64,000 nucleotides of DNA from CBDCWQ01 sp965223435 (GCA_965223435.1 CBDCWQ010000023.1:310001-374000); one strand, 5' to 3'. Counted from the stretch's first letter, positions 37,041 to 47,296 are shown. Made by a program: numbers and translations. Notes: generated by a model from the letters alone, not told the origin.

Positions 37041-38330
37041 TTAGGCAGTTAGGATGGGCATGCTTTCGCCTGCAAGTCGGAATCGATTTGAAAAAGTGTG
37101 TGTATCCAGGCCCGCGTAACGCCTCAAATCGAGGTGAAGGTGCTGAGGTCTTATCCGCACGCCATTGGACGATGCATCAAGTTCTAAGGTCGAAGGATTG
37201 ATGGTCATTGCCTTTTGAACCTCGTCCGTCGCACCAATAACCCGGTTTCCAGAAATACCGGAGCCAATGTAGACCGCTGAACCAATCGCCCAGTGGTCCT
37301 TTCCGTTGTTGGCATTATACTTGTTGGTGCGCCCAAAGTCGGTTGTAATCGAAGCCAGGAGTTTGTCACGGATACCAAGTTCTTCAGCCCGAACAAACGC
37401 GTAGTCGACTGCTTCCACCAATCGAGCAATCGACGTGGTCTGTCGAGCATCGTTGTCACTGTGACTGTCGAAGCTACTGACGTATACGTTGCCTGAGACG
37501 CAAATTCCTGCCTTGTAGCCGGCCAAAGTCATGGCAACACCGCGCAGGGTCGAGTTAGACGGCATAGAACTTGGAAGATAGGACAACATCGCCTTGATTT
37601 CGCTTGTGCTGGATTTGGCCTCCATGAGATTCGCCAAGTGCCGTTGGCTTCGTGGCAAGTGTCTTGACGCCATCCTGTCCTCGTGGCGTGCCTGAATTTC
37701 TGAAGCGAGTCGCGAGTCCGCGAACTCATTGTAGTAAGCACTTCGGCTTCGAGCGTTTGTATCAAAGTTTGCTAGCTCCTCGAGTCGCGTTGGGGTCGTA
37801 ATCTTCGTCTTAGGCACAAGTCCACCCGTTGCGTCGTATCCGCCAAAACTCATAAAGGCCAGGGGCAAGCCGGTTCCGTGCACGGCCGCCGCTAAAGCCC
37901 CAAACGTTGGATAGGTTGATAAGATACCATTTCCAGTAGCTGCCGCCCGACGGCCTGTGGTATGGCCGGTCGTTGCCATATCTAAACCATTAACAACAAT
38001 CATTTCCTGATAGTACTTGGAAAAAAACTGTTGGTTTGCATCCTGCGTCGGATCGGCAACATTTAAGGGAGCGTAAGCAATATTGCCTGCTGTCTTGATG
38101 TCATCAACCGTATAGCTCCGATTGAGCTCAGGAGTGCCCTTGGGATCGCAGAACATCGTAACGTCCATGCCTCCACGGGCCTGAAACTCAAGGTACAGCG
38201 GGCCCTCATAAAGATCCAAAGCCGGTAACTGAGCTGTCTTGGTCTGCTTTTTTGAACGAAAGCATGCAAGAGGGGTTGTTAGCAGTAGCCCGGATTGCGT
38301 CGCGAGTTTAATGAAATCTCTTCGGTCCAT
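37041..38330 (-). CDS. DUF1501-family Tat-exported protein
   Basis: 429 residues. The Tat-type leader is DRRDFIKLATQSGLLLTTPLA. The family signature LYLEFQARGGMDVTMFCDP aligns with the equivalent motif of the protein at 25180. FDSHSDNDARQTTSIARLVE and TDFGRTNKYNANNGKDHWAI are the usual histidine/aspartate-containing DUF1501 motifs. DUF1501 is an uncharacterised branch of the alkaline-phosphatase-like fold, often encoded beside haem-bearing DUF1549/DUF1553 or DUF1592 proteins. Middle gene of the operon: 53 bases downstream of the large haem lipoprotein and 34 upstream of the small one. Confidence 0.87.
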   Translation of the reverse strand: MDRRDFIKLATQSGLLLTTPLACFRSKKQTKTAQLPALDLYEGPLYLEFQARGGMDVTMFCDPKGTPELNRSYTVDDIKTAGNIAYAPLNVADPTQDANQQFFSKYYQEMIVVNGLDMATTGHTTGRRAAATGNGILSTYPTFGALAAAVHGTGLPLAFMSFGGYDATGGLVPKTKITTPTRLEELANFDTNARSRSAYYNEFADSRLASEIQARHEDRMASRHLPRSQRHLANLMEAKSSTSEIKAMLSYLPSSMPSNSTLRGVAMTLAGYKAGICVSGNVYVSSFDSHSDNDARQTTSIARLVEAVDYAFVRAEELGIRDKLLASITTDFGRTNKYNANNGKDHWAIGSAVYIGSGISGNRVIGATDEVQKAMTINPSTLELDASSNGVRIRPQHLHLDLRRYAGLDTHTFSNRFRLAGESMPILTA

Positions 38331-38383
38331 TTGTTTCCTCTGTTTCAGAATATCTTGGGTGGAATCGTCAAACGCCTAGCGGT

Positions 38384-41300
38384 CTATCGGTATACGAAGT
38401 CATGGTCATGCAGCATGAGTGCAATCACAGCGGTCCACGCACGAACAGTATAGTTCGGATCCGACCTGGTTTCTGGATACGATAGTTCGACTGTCGGATA
38501 CACTCGTGAGTTCTGATAGCGATCGACCCCATAACATCCCGGTGCGATGTTCGCGTCCGATACGTTGGCGGGCCCCTCGTCGTCGACCGAACTCTGTACA
38601 CGCTGGATGCCATCCGCTTGAATGTCAGCAAACATCTGGTACGTTCTTTCAATCTCTTCGGCAGAAGGATCAAACCTTCCGAGAATCCGCTCGAACAGAT
38701 ACCCAATATTTTCGCGAATCTTGTCGGCACTGGTAGCGGGCAGGTCGTCGGTGGTCACAAAGGGGAAAAGCATTCGCTCGTCCACCGGTCGGCCAAAATC
38801 CGTACCTGTAGCCTTGCAAGCCAGATTGTTGGCCATGAGCTGCATGACCGACGCCAGCATCGCGCTCGGCTCTTCGGCGCGTTCTCCGCCGTCGTCCGAA
38901 TTCACTCCACCATATAGCGAATAGTAGTACGACGGGTGTCGGAGCGCGTCCTCTCCCCGAGTACTTGAAATGTGTGCTGTCCAAAAGTGTCCGAAGATTG
39001 CTTCGATTTTTTCAGCAAGCTCTTCGGGGGAAAGCAGTTTGAGTCGACCTATGTCATGAAGCTCAGCCGCCCGGCGAGCATCAAGTGTAGTCGGATCTAC
39101 GTTGCTCGCCTGGAAAAATGGAGAAAGCATGATCGCCTTAATAACCGTCTTGATGTTGTAGTTGCTCGCAACAAACGTGTCCGTCAGATCATCGATGAAG
39201 GCTTGCTGTTCATTGTAGGCAAGGAGATGAGCGTCATAGAACTCCGATATTGCGGAATCGGGGGTGGGCAAGACCTTGCGCCCCATGACAAAGTGCCACA
39301 TATGCTTGACCCAGGTCTTAGCAAATCGTTCATCTTGGGCGATCTGCCGACCGAGCCATTGCACTCCGCTGGACTCATCAACAGGCATGCTAAGCTCAAA
39401 ATATCCCGGATCAAGCATGGTCGAGTACCATGACCGTTGCCGATAGCGCCCAGCTTGATCGAAGTTTTTTAGCGTACCAGCCAAGGGATCCATAATGTTG
39501 TGGCACGAGTTACACTGGGGAGCGTTCAGAGTGGGGTTCTCAACGTCGGCAACCTGCGTTGGATCGATGGGCTGAGCCATGTCGAGAATATCGAAGCCAA
39601 GAAAATAGTTCATGATCGTAGACGACCGATGCCGATTGCGATTGGTAGACGAGGTGGGGTACCGCGCGTGAAAGACATGGTCGCTCAAGATCCCAGCCGC
39701 GGGAGGAATATAGCTGGCTTCTGGCATCTTTACTGGAACAAACTCATCACGATCGCCGATCAGGTTAGGATCTTCTGACGTCGTAAACGTTACCAAACTC
39801 TCAACGCCATACGCTTTTGCCGAGTACGGGTTCACCATCTTAAAGTCCGCGGTGACCAGCTCCGTAAATGGACGATCGTTTCGAACCAGATATGCCGCCA
39901 ACTCAACGGGCCCGCGCGTTACGCCGAAGTAAGTCGAACTGCGCGCCCAAGCTTTGAGTCGACTATCGAGAGTTGCGTCGCCCGTCGCCGGTTCGTAACT
40001 CGAATACCAGTCTCGGTTCGGATATCCCGACATCATGCTCAGAATGGATGTGTTGAAGAACCCATCAAGATAGGCGTCGAACAAGAATATATCGTTCAAG
40101 AACCGTATGAAATTTTGGTAGAACGGCTCTTCGGTCATTAGCTCGTCCAGGAGGATTTCCAAGTTCGCATCCTCACCAGTGGCGACGGTGCTAAGTTCCT
40201 GCTCCGAAGGCAAGCGATTGGCCAGCATCAAGGTCGCGTCACGAACAAATTCTCGTGGGTCTGAAAATTCAATACCCGCAAAAAAATCGGTAGGGTCTTC
40301 GGTTGAGCATGGATCGGACGTCTGTGCCATGCGCTCGACAAACTCGCTCAGGATCATGAAGTTCTCAGAGTCTCGAGGCACCGGAGCGCCACCTCCATGA
40401 GGAATAGTCTGAGTGGGCTTGAGTAGAATCTTAGGCTCGTCGTATCCATCAACCACAGAGTACTGACCCACAGCAACGTTCCTCGCAGCTGCCAAATTGG
40501 CGTTCATGTCGTCGCTCAGAAGGAACATCGTGCCGCCCGCAACCCCCCCGGCAATGTGACAGTTCTTGCACAGAGGGCTCAGCACCTTACCCCAAACGTC
40601 TTGCGCAAAAAACTGAGCATTGGATATGCACTGCTTAGCCTGACTGACATTAAAAGTTTGGTCAGCCACCAATATCGATCCCTGCCTTGCTACCGATCCA
40701 GCGTAAGACGCAACCGCGTATGCTATTAACCCACTGCCTTGCCCCTTGACACTGTCGCTGGCAATTGAGATCCAGCTGTCACTGGACCTCGCTTCCCAAA
40801 CGCAGGTAGAGGCGCTCGCCGTAATCTGAAAGCTTCCAAGTCCACCATCGGCCTCAAATTGATCACTCGCGGGTGTAAGCACATAGGTACATGGTGGCGG
40901 CGCGGACGCTTGTGACAATGTCACCACTTGGTCCGCGATCATCATGGTGCCACTTCTCGCCGAAGGCTCTGCACTCGCACTGACCGTATAGGTCACCGTA
41001 CCGTTTCCGCTTCCGGCAGCGCTGGAGGTGATGGTTACCCAATCAAGTGACTCGGTAACGGCCCAGTTGCACCCGGCCGGAGCGGAAACACCAATATCGC
41101 CGGTCCCGCCACCGGAGGGGAGCGTGATCGTTGTCGGCGCGACGGCGTACGTGCACGTGGTTCCACGTTGAGTCAAAGAAAAGCTCTGATCAGCCACTTG
41201 AATTGTACCGTTTCGGGGCGTAGCAACGGTATTCACTCCGACAGAATAGGTGACCGTGCCGTTTCCGCTTCCACTGGCGCCCCCCGTAACGGTCACCCAG

Positions 41301-42100
41301 TCGAGCGCTTCTGTAACCATCCAGCTACATCCCGGAGGCGCGGTGATGCTGATGTTCCCCGTACCACCATCGGCCAGCAGAGTGGCATTGGAGGGTGAAA
41401 TTGAGTACGTACATTCTACGCCCGCCTGGCTAACTTTGAATTCCTGCCCCCCGATAGTCATCGTGCCCGACCGGGACGTTCCGCTGGGATTGGCTGCAAC
41501 CGAAAAAGTGAGGCTTCCGCTCCCGCTACCACTTGAGCCTGCGGAGATAGTCACCCAATCTAGGGATTCAGCAACGCTCCATCCGCACCCAACCTGGGTA
41601 GTCACAGCGATCTTACCGGTTCCGCCGGCAGCTGCGAACGGCTGGACCGGGTCGCTTTGGTCCTCGAGTTGGTAGCTACAAGTGTCCACATCTTTTGTCC
41701 TCGCGGTGGCCTCATTCGAGTAGCCCGACCTAAATCGACGGTCCTTGGCCCAGACGCGGTAGTCATATGATTGTCCGGATGCAAGCCCGCCGTCCGTATA
41801 GCTCGACGCCCCCCCAGACACTTTGCCCACCTCATCCCAAACACTGGTCCCTGTCTGCTTACGTTCAATTCTAAAGCTTCGTTCGTTGTCGGAATTGTCC
41901 TTCCACTTGAGCTCTATGCTTGAGGTTGAAACACCCGAGGCCGTTAGTTCCGTTGGGTCGGCAGGCAACGCTGGCCTGATCTCTGATTGCGACGTCGCTT
42001 CAACCTCCGGTTGACAACCGTAGACAATGGGCGCGCCGAACATCAGGACCGACAGAAGCCTGTAGGTGCAAAGTCTGGTCACTGGAGAATGATTAGTCAT
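38384..42100 (-). CDS. Large Fn3/BACON lipoprotein with two haem sites
   Basis: 1,238 residues from ATG 42100, giving a signal peptide that ends PIVYGCQP; an earlier in-frame ATG at 42136 only lengthens the leader. One Fn3 domain is followed by four or five BACON-type domains (repeated LDWVT(I/V), SGSGNGTVTY and (S/V)Q endings). A first CxxCH (CKNCH, near residue 510) precedes a Planctomycete-type cytochrome body (FVRDATLMLANRLPSEQEL, LAAYLVRNDRPFTELVTADF). A second haem site, CNSCHNIMDPLA, is near residue 863, and helical C-terminal regions follow. First gene of the operon with DUF1501. Probably an envelope-anchored redox protein attached to polymer-binding domains; the substrate is not known. 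Confidence 0.87.
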   Translation of the reverse strand: MTNHSPVTRLCTYRLLSVLMFGAPIVYGCQPEVEATSQSEIRPALPADPTELTASGVSTSSIELKWKDNSDNERSFRIERKQTGTSVWDEVGKVSGGASSYTDGGLASGQSYDYRVWAKDRRFRSGYSNEATARTKDVDTCSYQLEDQSDPVQPFAAAGGTGKIAVTTQVGCGWSVAESLDWVTISAGSSGSGSGSLTFSVAANPSGTSRSGTMTIGGQEFKVSQAGVECTYSISPSNATLLADGGTGNISITAPPGCSWMVTEALDWVTVTGGASGSGNGTVTYSVGVNTVATPRNGTIQVADQSFSLTQRGTTCTYAVAPTTITLPSGGGTGDIGVSAPAGCNWAVTESLDWVTITSSAAGSGNGTVTYTVSASAEPSARSGTMMIADQVVTLSQASAPPPCTYVLTPASDQFEADGGLGSFQITASASTCVWEARSSDSWISIASDSVKGQGSGLIAYAVASYAGSVARQGSILVADQTFNVSQAKQCISNAQFFAQDVWGKVLSPLCKNCHIAGGVAGGTMFLLSDDMNANLAAARNVAVGQYSVVDGYDEPKILLKPTQTIPHGGGAPVPRDSENFMILSEFVERMAQTSDPCSTEDPTDFFAGIEFSDPREFVRDATLMLANRLPSEQELSTVATGEDANLEILLDELMTEEPFYQNFIRFLNDIFLFDAYLDGFFNTSILSMMSGYPNRDWYSSYEPATGDATLDSRLKAWARSSTYFGVTRGPVELAAYLVRNDRPFTELVTADFKMVNPYSAKAYGVESLVTFTTSEDPNLIGDRDEFVPVKMPEASYIPPAAGILSDHVFHARYPTSSTNRNRHRSSTIMNYFLGFDILDMAQPIDPTQVADVENPTLNAPQCNSCHNIMDPLAGTLKNFDQAGRYRQRSWYSTMLDPGYFELSMPVDESSGVQWLGRQIAQDERFAKTWVKHMWHFVMGRKVLPTPDSAISEFYDAHLLAYNEQQAFIDDLTDTFVASNYNIKTVIKAIMLSPFFQASNVDPTTLDARRAAELHDIGRLKLLSPEELAEKIEAIFGHFWTAHISSTRGEDALRHPSYYYSLYGGVNSDDGGERAEEPSAMLASVMQLMANNLACKATGTDFGRPVDERMLFPFVTTDDLPATSADKIRENIGYLFERILGRFDPSAEEIERTYQMFADIQADGIQRVQSSVDDEGPANVSDANIAPGCYGVDRYQNSRVYPTVELSYPETRSDPNYTVRAWTAVIALMLHDHDFVYR

Positions 42101-42660
42101 CGAGAACAAACATGAGCAAGATGTGTTCCAACTCACCTGCCCTCAGACAGGTGACTTCTGTCATAGGCCTCGTCTCTGAATCTGTTAAGTGCACATTGCA
42201 CAGTCGAGGTTTCGACACCCCACGAGTACAGCCGAAAAGCGGCAACGGTGAGTACTGCTACTTTCCCAGCGGCATTTCCGCATAAAATGTGCTTCAAAGA
42301 CCGAAGCTAAGCAAAAAACATAGTCGTCCCCTGGGAGTCCTAACGACCATGGGTACGAAACGGTGTATTGACGAGGAGTCAAAGCTAGGCACCGCAACCA
42401 CGCGCTGAAAAGGATGCGGCCGAGTCAAATCATGAGTGGTCAAATGTTGGAGGATGTACGGAGCTAGCCTCTTCTTCCTGAATTGGCTCGATAGTAAGGC
42501 CGATTGGATGACATGTGAGACTGGCGGGAGCAGCATCCTACTTTCTACTCGGAACCTTCCAAAGACGATATCAGCGGGTAGAGGGAGTCTATTCGCCTAC
42601 CGGTATTCGAGAACGTAACGGTTCTATTTGGGGCGTCTCCTTCTTATGCCTAGAATAGTT
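42101..42660. other. Intergenic region upstream of the Fn3/BACON operon
   Basis: 560 bases without a supported gene between the start of the haem lipoprotein and the stop of the FG-GAP lipoprotein, both on the minus strand. It should hold the operon promoter and a terminator of the upstream gene, but I cannot place either confidently. Confidence 0.5.
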
Positions 42661-45600
42661 TCACTTACACGTTGTACATTGTCCTCTTGTTTTGTTGCAT
42701 GCGGCTGAGCAGCAGTCGGAGGCATTGCTGACTGGCTCACCCGCGGCGAGACACGAGCCTCCGCAGCTGCTTCCGTCTCCTCCACATACGCCGCATGCGT
42801 CTTCTATCACGCCACCTCCGCAGACCCCGTTGCAGTCGATGTCGTCAGTCCCACATGTTCCGCCACAACCATCATCTTGGCCACAAAGGGGCGCTGAGCA
42901 GTCCGGTGTGCAGGACGGGGGCGGTGTGCTTCCGCCTCCTGAGGAACAAAGACCAAAGTCTGCTGGGCAGGACTCATCGTTTTCCGGTGACTGCTGGGTC
43001 CCATCTCCGCAAGAAAACAGTCCCGACTCTTTTCCTTTAGTTTTTTCGCAGTCGCTGGGACTTGAAGACGGGTCTTCACCACACTGGCAGATACCATCGC
43101 CTACACTTCCGCAGTCCGCCGAGCAGGTCACGGTGTCCTCTCCACCTTCTGGAGAGCAAATGGCATCACCGCAGCTCCCGCAGTCAGCGTAGCAGGAAGT
43201 TACAGATTCTCCGCCCTCCGGGGAACAGATGGCGTCGCCGCATACGCTGCAATCCAATGCGCAAGTTGAAACGCTTTCATCGGAACCGCACACTGTATCG
43301 CCACAGTAACAATCTGTCGCGCAAGTCTCTGCCGTCTCGTAAATGCCACACACAAAGTCGCCACAAACCGGCGGAGGGGCGACTGTGCCCTTTACGATGA
43401 AAGCGGCGTCCAAAGCCGAAAGAATAACCGCGATGTCTGGGCGAAAATAGGGGTCAGCATCAAAATGACCAACCACAATATCATTGGCGTCCGATGGGAG
43501 TTCAAAGTCCCCAGCGAATGTAAACGCCGCACCAGGGCCTCCAAGGTAAATGGTTAGACTGTCGCTGCCACGGTTAGCGATCACAACATCCGGGAAGGCA
43601 TCCCCATCAAGAAAGGCCGTTTTCACCGACCGGGGACTGTCTCCCGCCGGTAGGGTGGTTTGGGCAGCAAACGTGCCGTCACCGTTGTTGAGAAGCACGC
43701 TCACATTATCGTCAATGGTATTGGCCGCGAGGATATCACTGTCGCCGTCACCATCCACGTCTGCCGTCGTCACCCGAACGGGGCCGTTTCCCGCCGGTAG
43801 GGTGGTTTGGGCAGCAAACGTTCCGTCACCGTTGCTTAGAAACACACCCACATTATCGCTGGCGCTATTCGCTGTGACGATATCACTGTCGCCGTCACCG
43901 TCCAAGTCCGCGGACGTCACCGACTGGGGCGGGACGCCCACCGGCAGTACGGTATGGGCTGCGAACGTGCCATCGCCGTTGTTGAGGAGCACACTTACAT
44001 CGTCGTTGCCGACATTGGCCGTGACAATGTCACTGTCGCCATCACTGTCCACATCCGCAGACGTCACCGACACTGGACTGGTTCCTACCGGCAGTACGGT
44101 ATGGGTTGCGAACGTGCCATCACCGTTGTTGAGGAGCACACTCACATTGTTGCTGTGGCTATTGGCGGTCACGATGTCGCTGTCGCCGTCACCGTCCAAG
44201 TCCGCGGACGTCACCGACTGGGGCTTATCTCCTACCGGTAGCATGGTTTGGGCCGCGAACGTGCCGTCACCGTTGTTGAGGAGCACACTCACATTATCCG
44301 CGTCTCCGTTCGCTGTGACGATATCGCTGTTGCCATCACCATCCACGTCCGCGGACGTCATGCCGTATGGAGCATCTCCCGCTGGCAGCGTGGTTTGGGT
44401 CGCGAACGTGCCATCACCGTTGTTGAGGAGCACACTCACATTGTCGCTGGTGCTATTCGCCGCGAGGACATCCCTGTCGCCATCACCATCCACGTCCGCG
44501 GACGTCACCGAGTAGGGACCGTATCCCGCCGGGAGTGTGGTTTGGGCCGCGAACGTGCCGTCACCATTGTTGAGGAGCACACTCACATTACGGCCTATGC
44601 TATTGGCCGTGAGGATATCATTGTCGCCATCATCATCTAAGTCCACGGACGTCACTGAGTAGGGACTATCTCCTGCCGGCAGGGTGGTTTGGGCCGCGAA
44701 CGTGGCGTCCCCGTTGTTGAGGAGCACACTCACACTATCACCGATGTTATTGGCCGCGAGGATGTCACTGTCGCCGTCACCATCCACGTCTGCCGCCGTC
44801 ACCGAGCGGGGGGTGTCTCCCACCGGTAGCATGGTTTGGGGCGCGAACGTACCGTCCCCGTTGTTCAGAAACACACTCACGCTATCGTCGTTGGCATTGG
44901 CGGTGATGATATCGCTGTCGCCATCACTGTCCAAGTCCGCAGAGGCCACCGCGTGAGGACGGATCCCCGCCGCCGGTATCGGGGTTTGGGCTGCGAACGT
45001 GCCGTCGCCGTTGTTGAGGAGCATACTCACATTGTAATTTCCCCAGCCTCCGGTGGTGGCAAGGATATCGCTGTCGCCGTCTCCATCCACGTCTGCCGTT
45101 GTCACCGAGGAGGGAGCGATTCCCGTCGATAGCGCGGTTTGGTCCGCGAATGTGCCATCACCGTTGTTGAGGAGCACACTCACATTATCGCTCAAATAGT
45201 TGGCGGTGATGATATCCCTGTCGCCATCACCATCCAGATCGTCCGTCGTCAGCGAGTAGAGACCATCTCCTGCCGGCAGCGTGGTTTGGGGGGCGAACGT
45301 GCCGTCACCGTTGTTGAGGAGCACGCTCACATCATCGCTCACGTAATTGGCGGTGAGGATATCGTTGTCTCCGTCGCCATCCACGTCCACAGCTGTCACC
45401 GAACGGGGCGTGTCTCCTGCCGGAACAGCGGCGTCCTTATACTCCTCAAAATTGACACTCGAGAAAAGGAAGGAGTTCAGCACCCGTGAGTAGCCACTAC
45501 AGTCATCGTAGTTCCCGTCCGCGTTGAGTGTGCAAACACTGGCGCAATCACCAAGGCTCTCGAAACAGCTGCCGTTGGTGCAGAGGCGTCCTGCGCTCAT

Positions 45601-46896
45601 GAGCTCGCCAGTCACCGGATCAGTTGCCCAGCCCGCCTGGGCCGAGGCGGCACACACTTTGGCCGTGGGCGTACTCGAGAACATGTTGCCCATGAAAGCG
45701 CCCTCATGATGACCCCAAGTCCCTTTTTCCCAGGCGGTCACTGGGATGCCTTCGCCGCGGAGCGAGATCTGCACCTTGACGCCAAGCACGTTGGTGCGGG
45801 CCATCAAACAGGCCGAAACCAGCTCTTGACCAGAAACATCTAGCGAACCGCTTTTCCAACCCGGGGCCAAATTGAGCAGGCCGTCCAGCTCTTGAGTCCC
45901 GCTTGGAAAGCTCACTTCCGCGCAGCCGGGGTCGGCGACACAGCTCAGAGCAGAATCACGCTCGGGAAGCGCACATGAGGCAAGATACTCGAAGAGTTTT
46001 TCGACGTAGTTCATGACACCATTCGCGTAGCTGGCGACACAGGCATCGATGGTTGCCTCTTCGGTTGCGCTCGGAATCCCATCTCGAACGTTGGGTGCCA
46101 AGCCAAACAGTCCAGTGTATGCCGTGTAGTCGTCCGCGCCGCCGCCGACACCGTCTTCCTCTACTAGGACACAACCAGGATTCGATGCACAATCGATAAC
46201 GTTGCCATCTGCGTCACACAGGGATGCATCCTCACAAGGATGCGGCAAAGCACAAGCGACGCGGTAACCAATGTAGGTTCGTATCGAAGCAAGCTCATCG
46301 AGCGAGGCGTCGAGGCCATCCACAGAGATTCCATTGAGCGGAATGCCATTGAGCGGAATGCCATTGAGCGGAATGCCGTTCACCGAGATTCCGTTCAGAG
46401 GAATGCCATTCACCGAGATTCCGTTGAGCGGGATTCCGTTGAGCGGGATTCCGTTGAGCGGAATGCCGTTGAGTGGAATGCCGTTGAGTGGGATGCCGTT
46501 GAGTGGGATGCCATTGAGTGGGATGCCATTGAGTGGAATGCCATTGAGTGGAATGCCATTGAGTGGAATGCCATTGAGTGGAATGCCATTGAGTGGAATG
46601 CCGTTATTGTTGATTCCGTTGAGTGGGATGCCATTGAGCGGAATGCCATTGAGCGGAATGCCATTGAGCTCGATTCCGTTGAGTGGAATGCCATTGATCT
46701 CGATCCCATTAAGTGGAATACCATTGAGCGGAATGCCGTTGGCTGGAACACCGTTGCCAGCCGAGAGGGGAAGTTGCGTGGGTGCGGACCGTGTCTGTGC
46801 CGCCTTGGGGTCTTTTTGGGTGCATCCGATAAGTGCTGCCAAACCGAGGGTACCAAGGTAAGATACGTGGGTCGGGAGTTTTCGCCTCATGGTCAT
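42661..46896 (-). CDS. Lipoprotein with NGIPL minisatellite, cysteine-rich core and FG-GAP/VCBS repeats
   Basis: 1,411 residues; the signal peptide ends LAALIGC (Cys 25). About 28 NGIPL-type pentapeptides (residues 48-195) are followed by a core (about 200-490) with VSACLMARTNVLGVKVQISL, GHHEGAFMGNMF and LCTNGSC. Then come about 13 FG-GAP/VCBS-like repeats (DVDGDGDSDI, NVSVLLNNGDGTFA, QTTLPAG), which build a calcium-binding beta-propeller, and a cysteine-rich end with several CGDxxCxxxExxxxCxxDC motifs. The core and the CGD motif recur in the RCC1 lipoprotein at 4938-7889. The probable role is a surface adhesin or scaffold. GTGCTGCTCAGCAC (46900-46913), a near-palindrome, sits just upstream of the start. 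Confidence 0.85.
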   Translation of the reverse strand: MTMRRKLPTHVSYLGTLGLAALIGCTQKDPKAAQTRSAPTQLPLSAGNGVPANGIPLNGIPLNGIEINGIPLNGIELNGIPLNGIPLNGIPLNGINNNGIPLNGIPLNGIPLNGIPLNGIPLNGIPLNGIPLNGIPLNGIPLNGIPLNGIPLNGIPLNGISVNGIPLNGISVNGIPLNGIPLNGIPLNGISVDGLDASLDELASIRTYIGYRVACALPHPCEDASLCDADGNVIDCASNPGCVLVEEDGVGGGADDYTAYTGLFGLAPNVRDGIPSATEEATIDACVASYANGVMNYVEKLFEYLASCALPERDSALSCVADPGCAEVSFPSGTQELDGLLNLAPGWKSGSLDVSGQELVSACLMARTNVLGVKVQISLRGEGIPVTAWEKGTWGHHEGAFMGNMFSSTPTAKVCAASAQAGWATDPVTGELMSAGRLCTNGSCFESLGDCASVCTLNADGNYDDCSGYSRVLNSFLFSSVNFEEYKDAAVPAGDTPRSVTAVDVDGDGDNDILTANYVSDDVSVLLNNGDGTFAPQTTLPAGDGLYSLTTDDLDGDGDRDIITANYLSDNVSVLLNNGDGTFADQTALSTGIAPSSVTTADVDGDGDSDILATTGGWGNYNVSMLLNNGDGTFAAQTPIPAAGIRPHAVASADLDSDGDSDIITANANDDSVSVFLNNGDGTFAPQTMLPVGDTPRSVTAADVDGDGDSDILAANNIGDSVSVLLNNGDATFAAQTTLPAGDSPYSVTSVDLDDDGDNDILTANSIGRNVSVLLNNGDGTFAAQTTLPAGYGPYSVTSADVDGDGDRDVLAANSTSDNVSVLLNNGDGTFATQTTLPAGDAPYGMTSADVDGDGNSDIVTANGDADNVSVLLNNGDGTFAAQTMLPVGDKPQSVTSADLDGDGDSDIVTANSHSNNVSVLLNNGDGTFATHTVLPVGTSPVSVTSADVDSDGDSDIVTANVGNDDVSVLLNNGDGTFAAHTVLPVGVPPQSVTSADLDGDGDSDIVTANSASDNVGVFLSNGDGTFAAQTTLPAGNGPVRVTTADVDGDGDSDILAANTIDDNVSVLLNNGDGTFAAQTTLPAGDSPRSVKTAFLDGDAFPDVVIANRGSDSLTIYLGGPGAAFTFAGDFELPSDANDIVVGHFDADPYFRPDIAVILSALDAAFIVKGTVAPPPVCGDFVCGIYETAETCATDCYCGDTVCGSDESVSTCALDCSVCGDAICSPEGGESVTSCYADCGSCGDAICSPEGGEDTVTCSADCGSVGDGICQCGEDPSSSPSDCEKTKGKESGLFSCGDGTQQSPENDESCPADFGLCSSGGGSTPPPSCTPDCSAPLCGQDDGCGGTCGTDDIDCNGVCGGGVIEDACGVCGGDGSSCGGSCLAAGEPVSNASDCCSAACNKTRGQCTTCK
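43590..45420 (-). repeat. FG-GAP/VCBS-coding tandem repeats
   Basis: About 13 direct repeats, mostly 144 bases apart (some 147-150), encode VDGDGDSDI...NVSVLLNNGDGTFAAQTTLPAGD. The DNA similarity between units is high, so homologous recombination could change the number of units. Confidence 0.8.
46317..46750 (-). repeat. 15-bp coding minisatellite (NGIPL)
   Basis: About 28 units close to GAGTGGAATGCCATT on the plus strand, with variants encoding NGISV, NGIEL, NGIEI and NGINN. No spacers. Same unit length and same location in the protein as the NG(S/T)WG array at 7498-7780, but an unrelated unit sequence. Confidence 0.92.
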
Positions 46897-47296
46897 GGGG
46901 TGCTGCTCAGCACAAAGTGTGCCAGCGCGCTCTTAGGATGCGGCGGACTCGTAAGGGCTTGGAATGATTTAAGTAGGGTGCGATGTGCCGCTTCTTGCGC
47001 ACAAGGCACTCTGCCGAAAGTTCGTCGTTATGCCCAAAGCCAAGCGGCCTGGTGTTGAGAATTGTGTGGGTACGGTGGTTCATTCGGGTTCAATGCATAC
47101 AGACACTCCGTTCCCCTGACCTGTGGCCGGATGAACACGCATGGGCAACGCCGGCATGACGCAGCCCATCCATGGACAGAATTCCAAGGCTACGAAACAA
47201 TATTTTGCGTCGACCGATGGAATAGGTCGTGAGGCATCGAACTAGGGGAAGTGGAGCCGCCCGACCGTTGTTCAAAGTTCAACGAGGGAGGGACTG
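46897..47296. promoter_or_regulatory. Divergent intergenic region
   Basis: 400 bases between the divergent FG-GAP lipoprotein and SH3/TPR genes. No coding support. GAGGGAGGGA at 47283-47292 is the ribosome site of the right-hand gene. Promoters are expected but not resolved. Confidence 0.4.

Noticed and set aside
43550..44515. 321-codon plus-strand open frame
   Set aside because: Antisense of the FG-GAP repeats; its periodicity follows the real gene on the minus strand.
46334..46861. Plus-strand open frame of MPLSG repeats
   Set aside because: Antisense reading of the NGIPL minisatellite.
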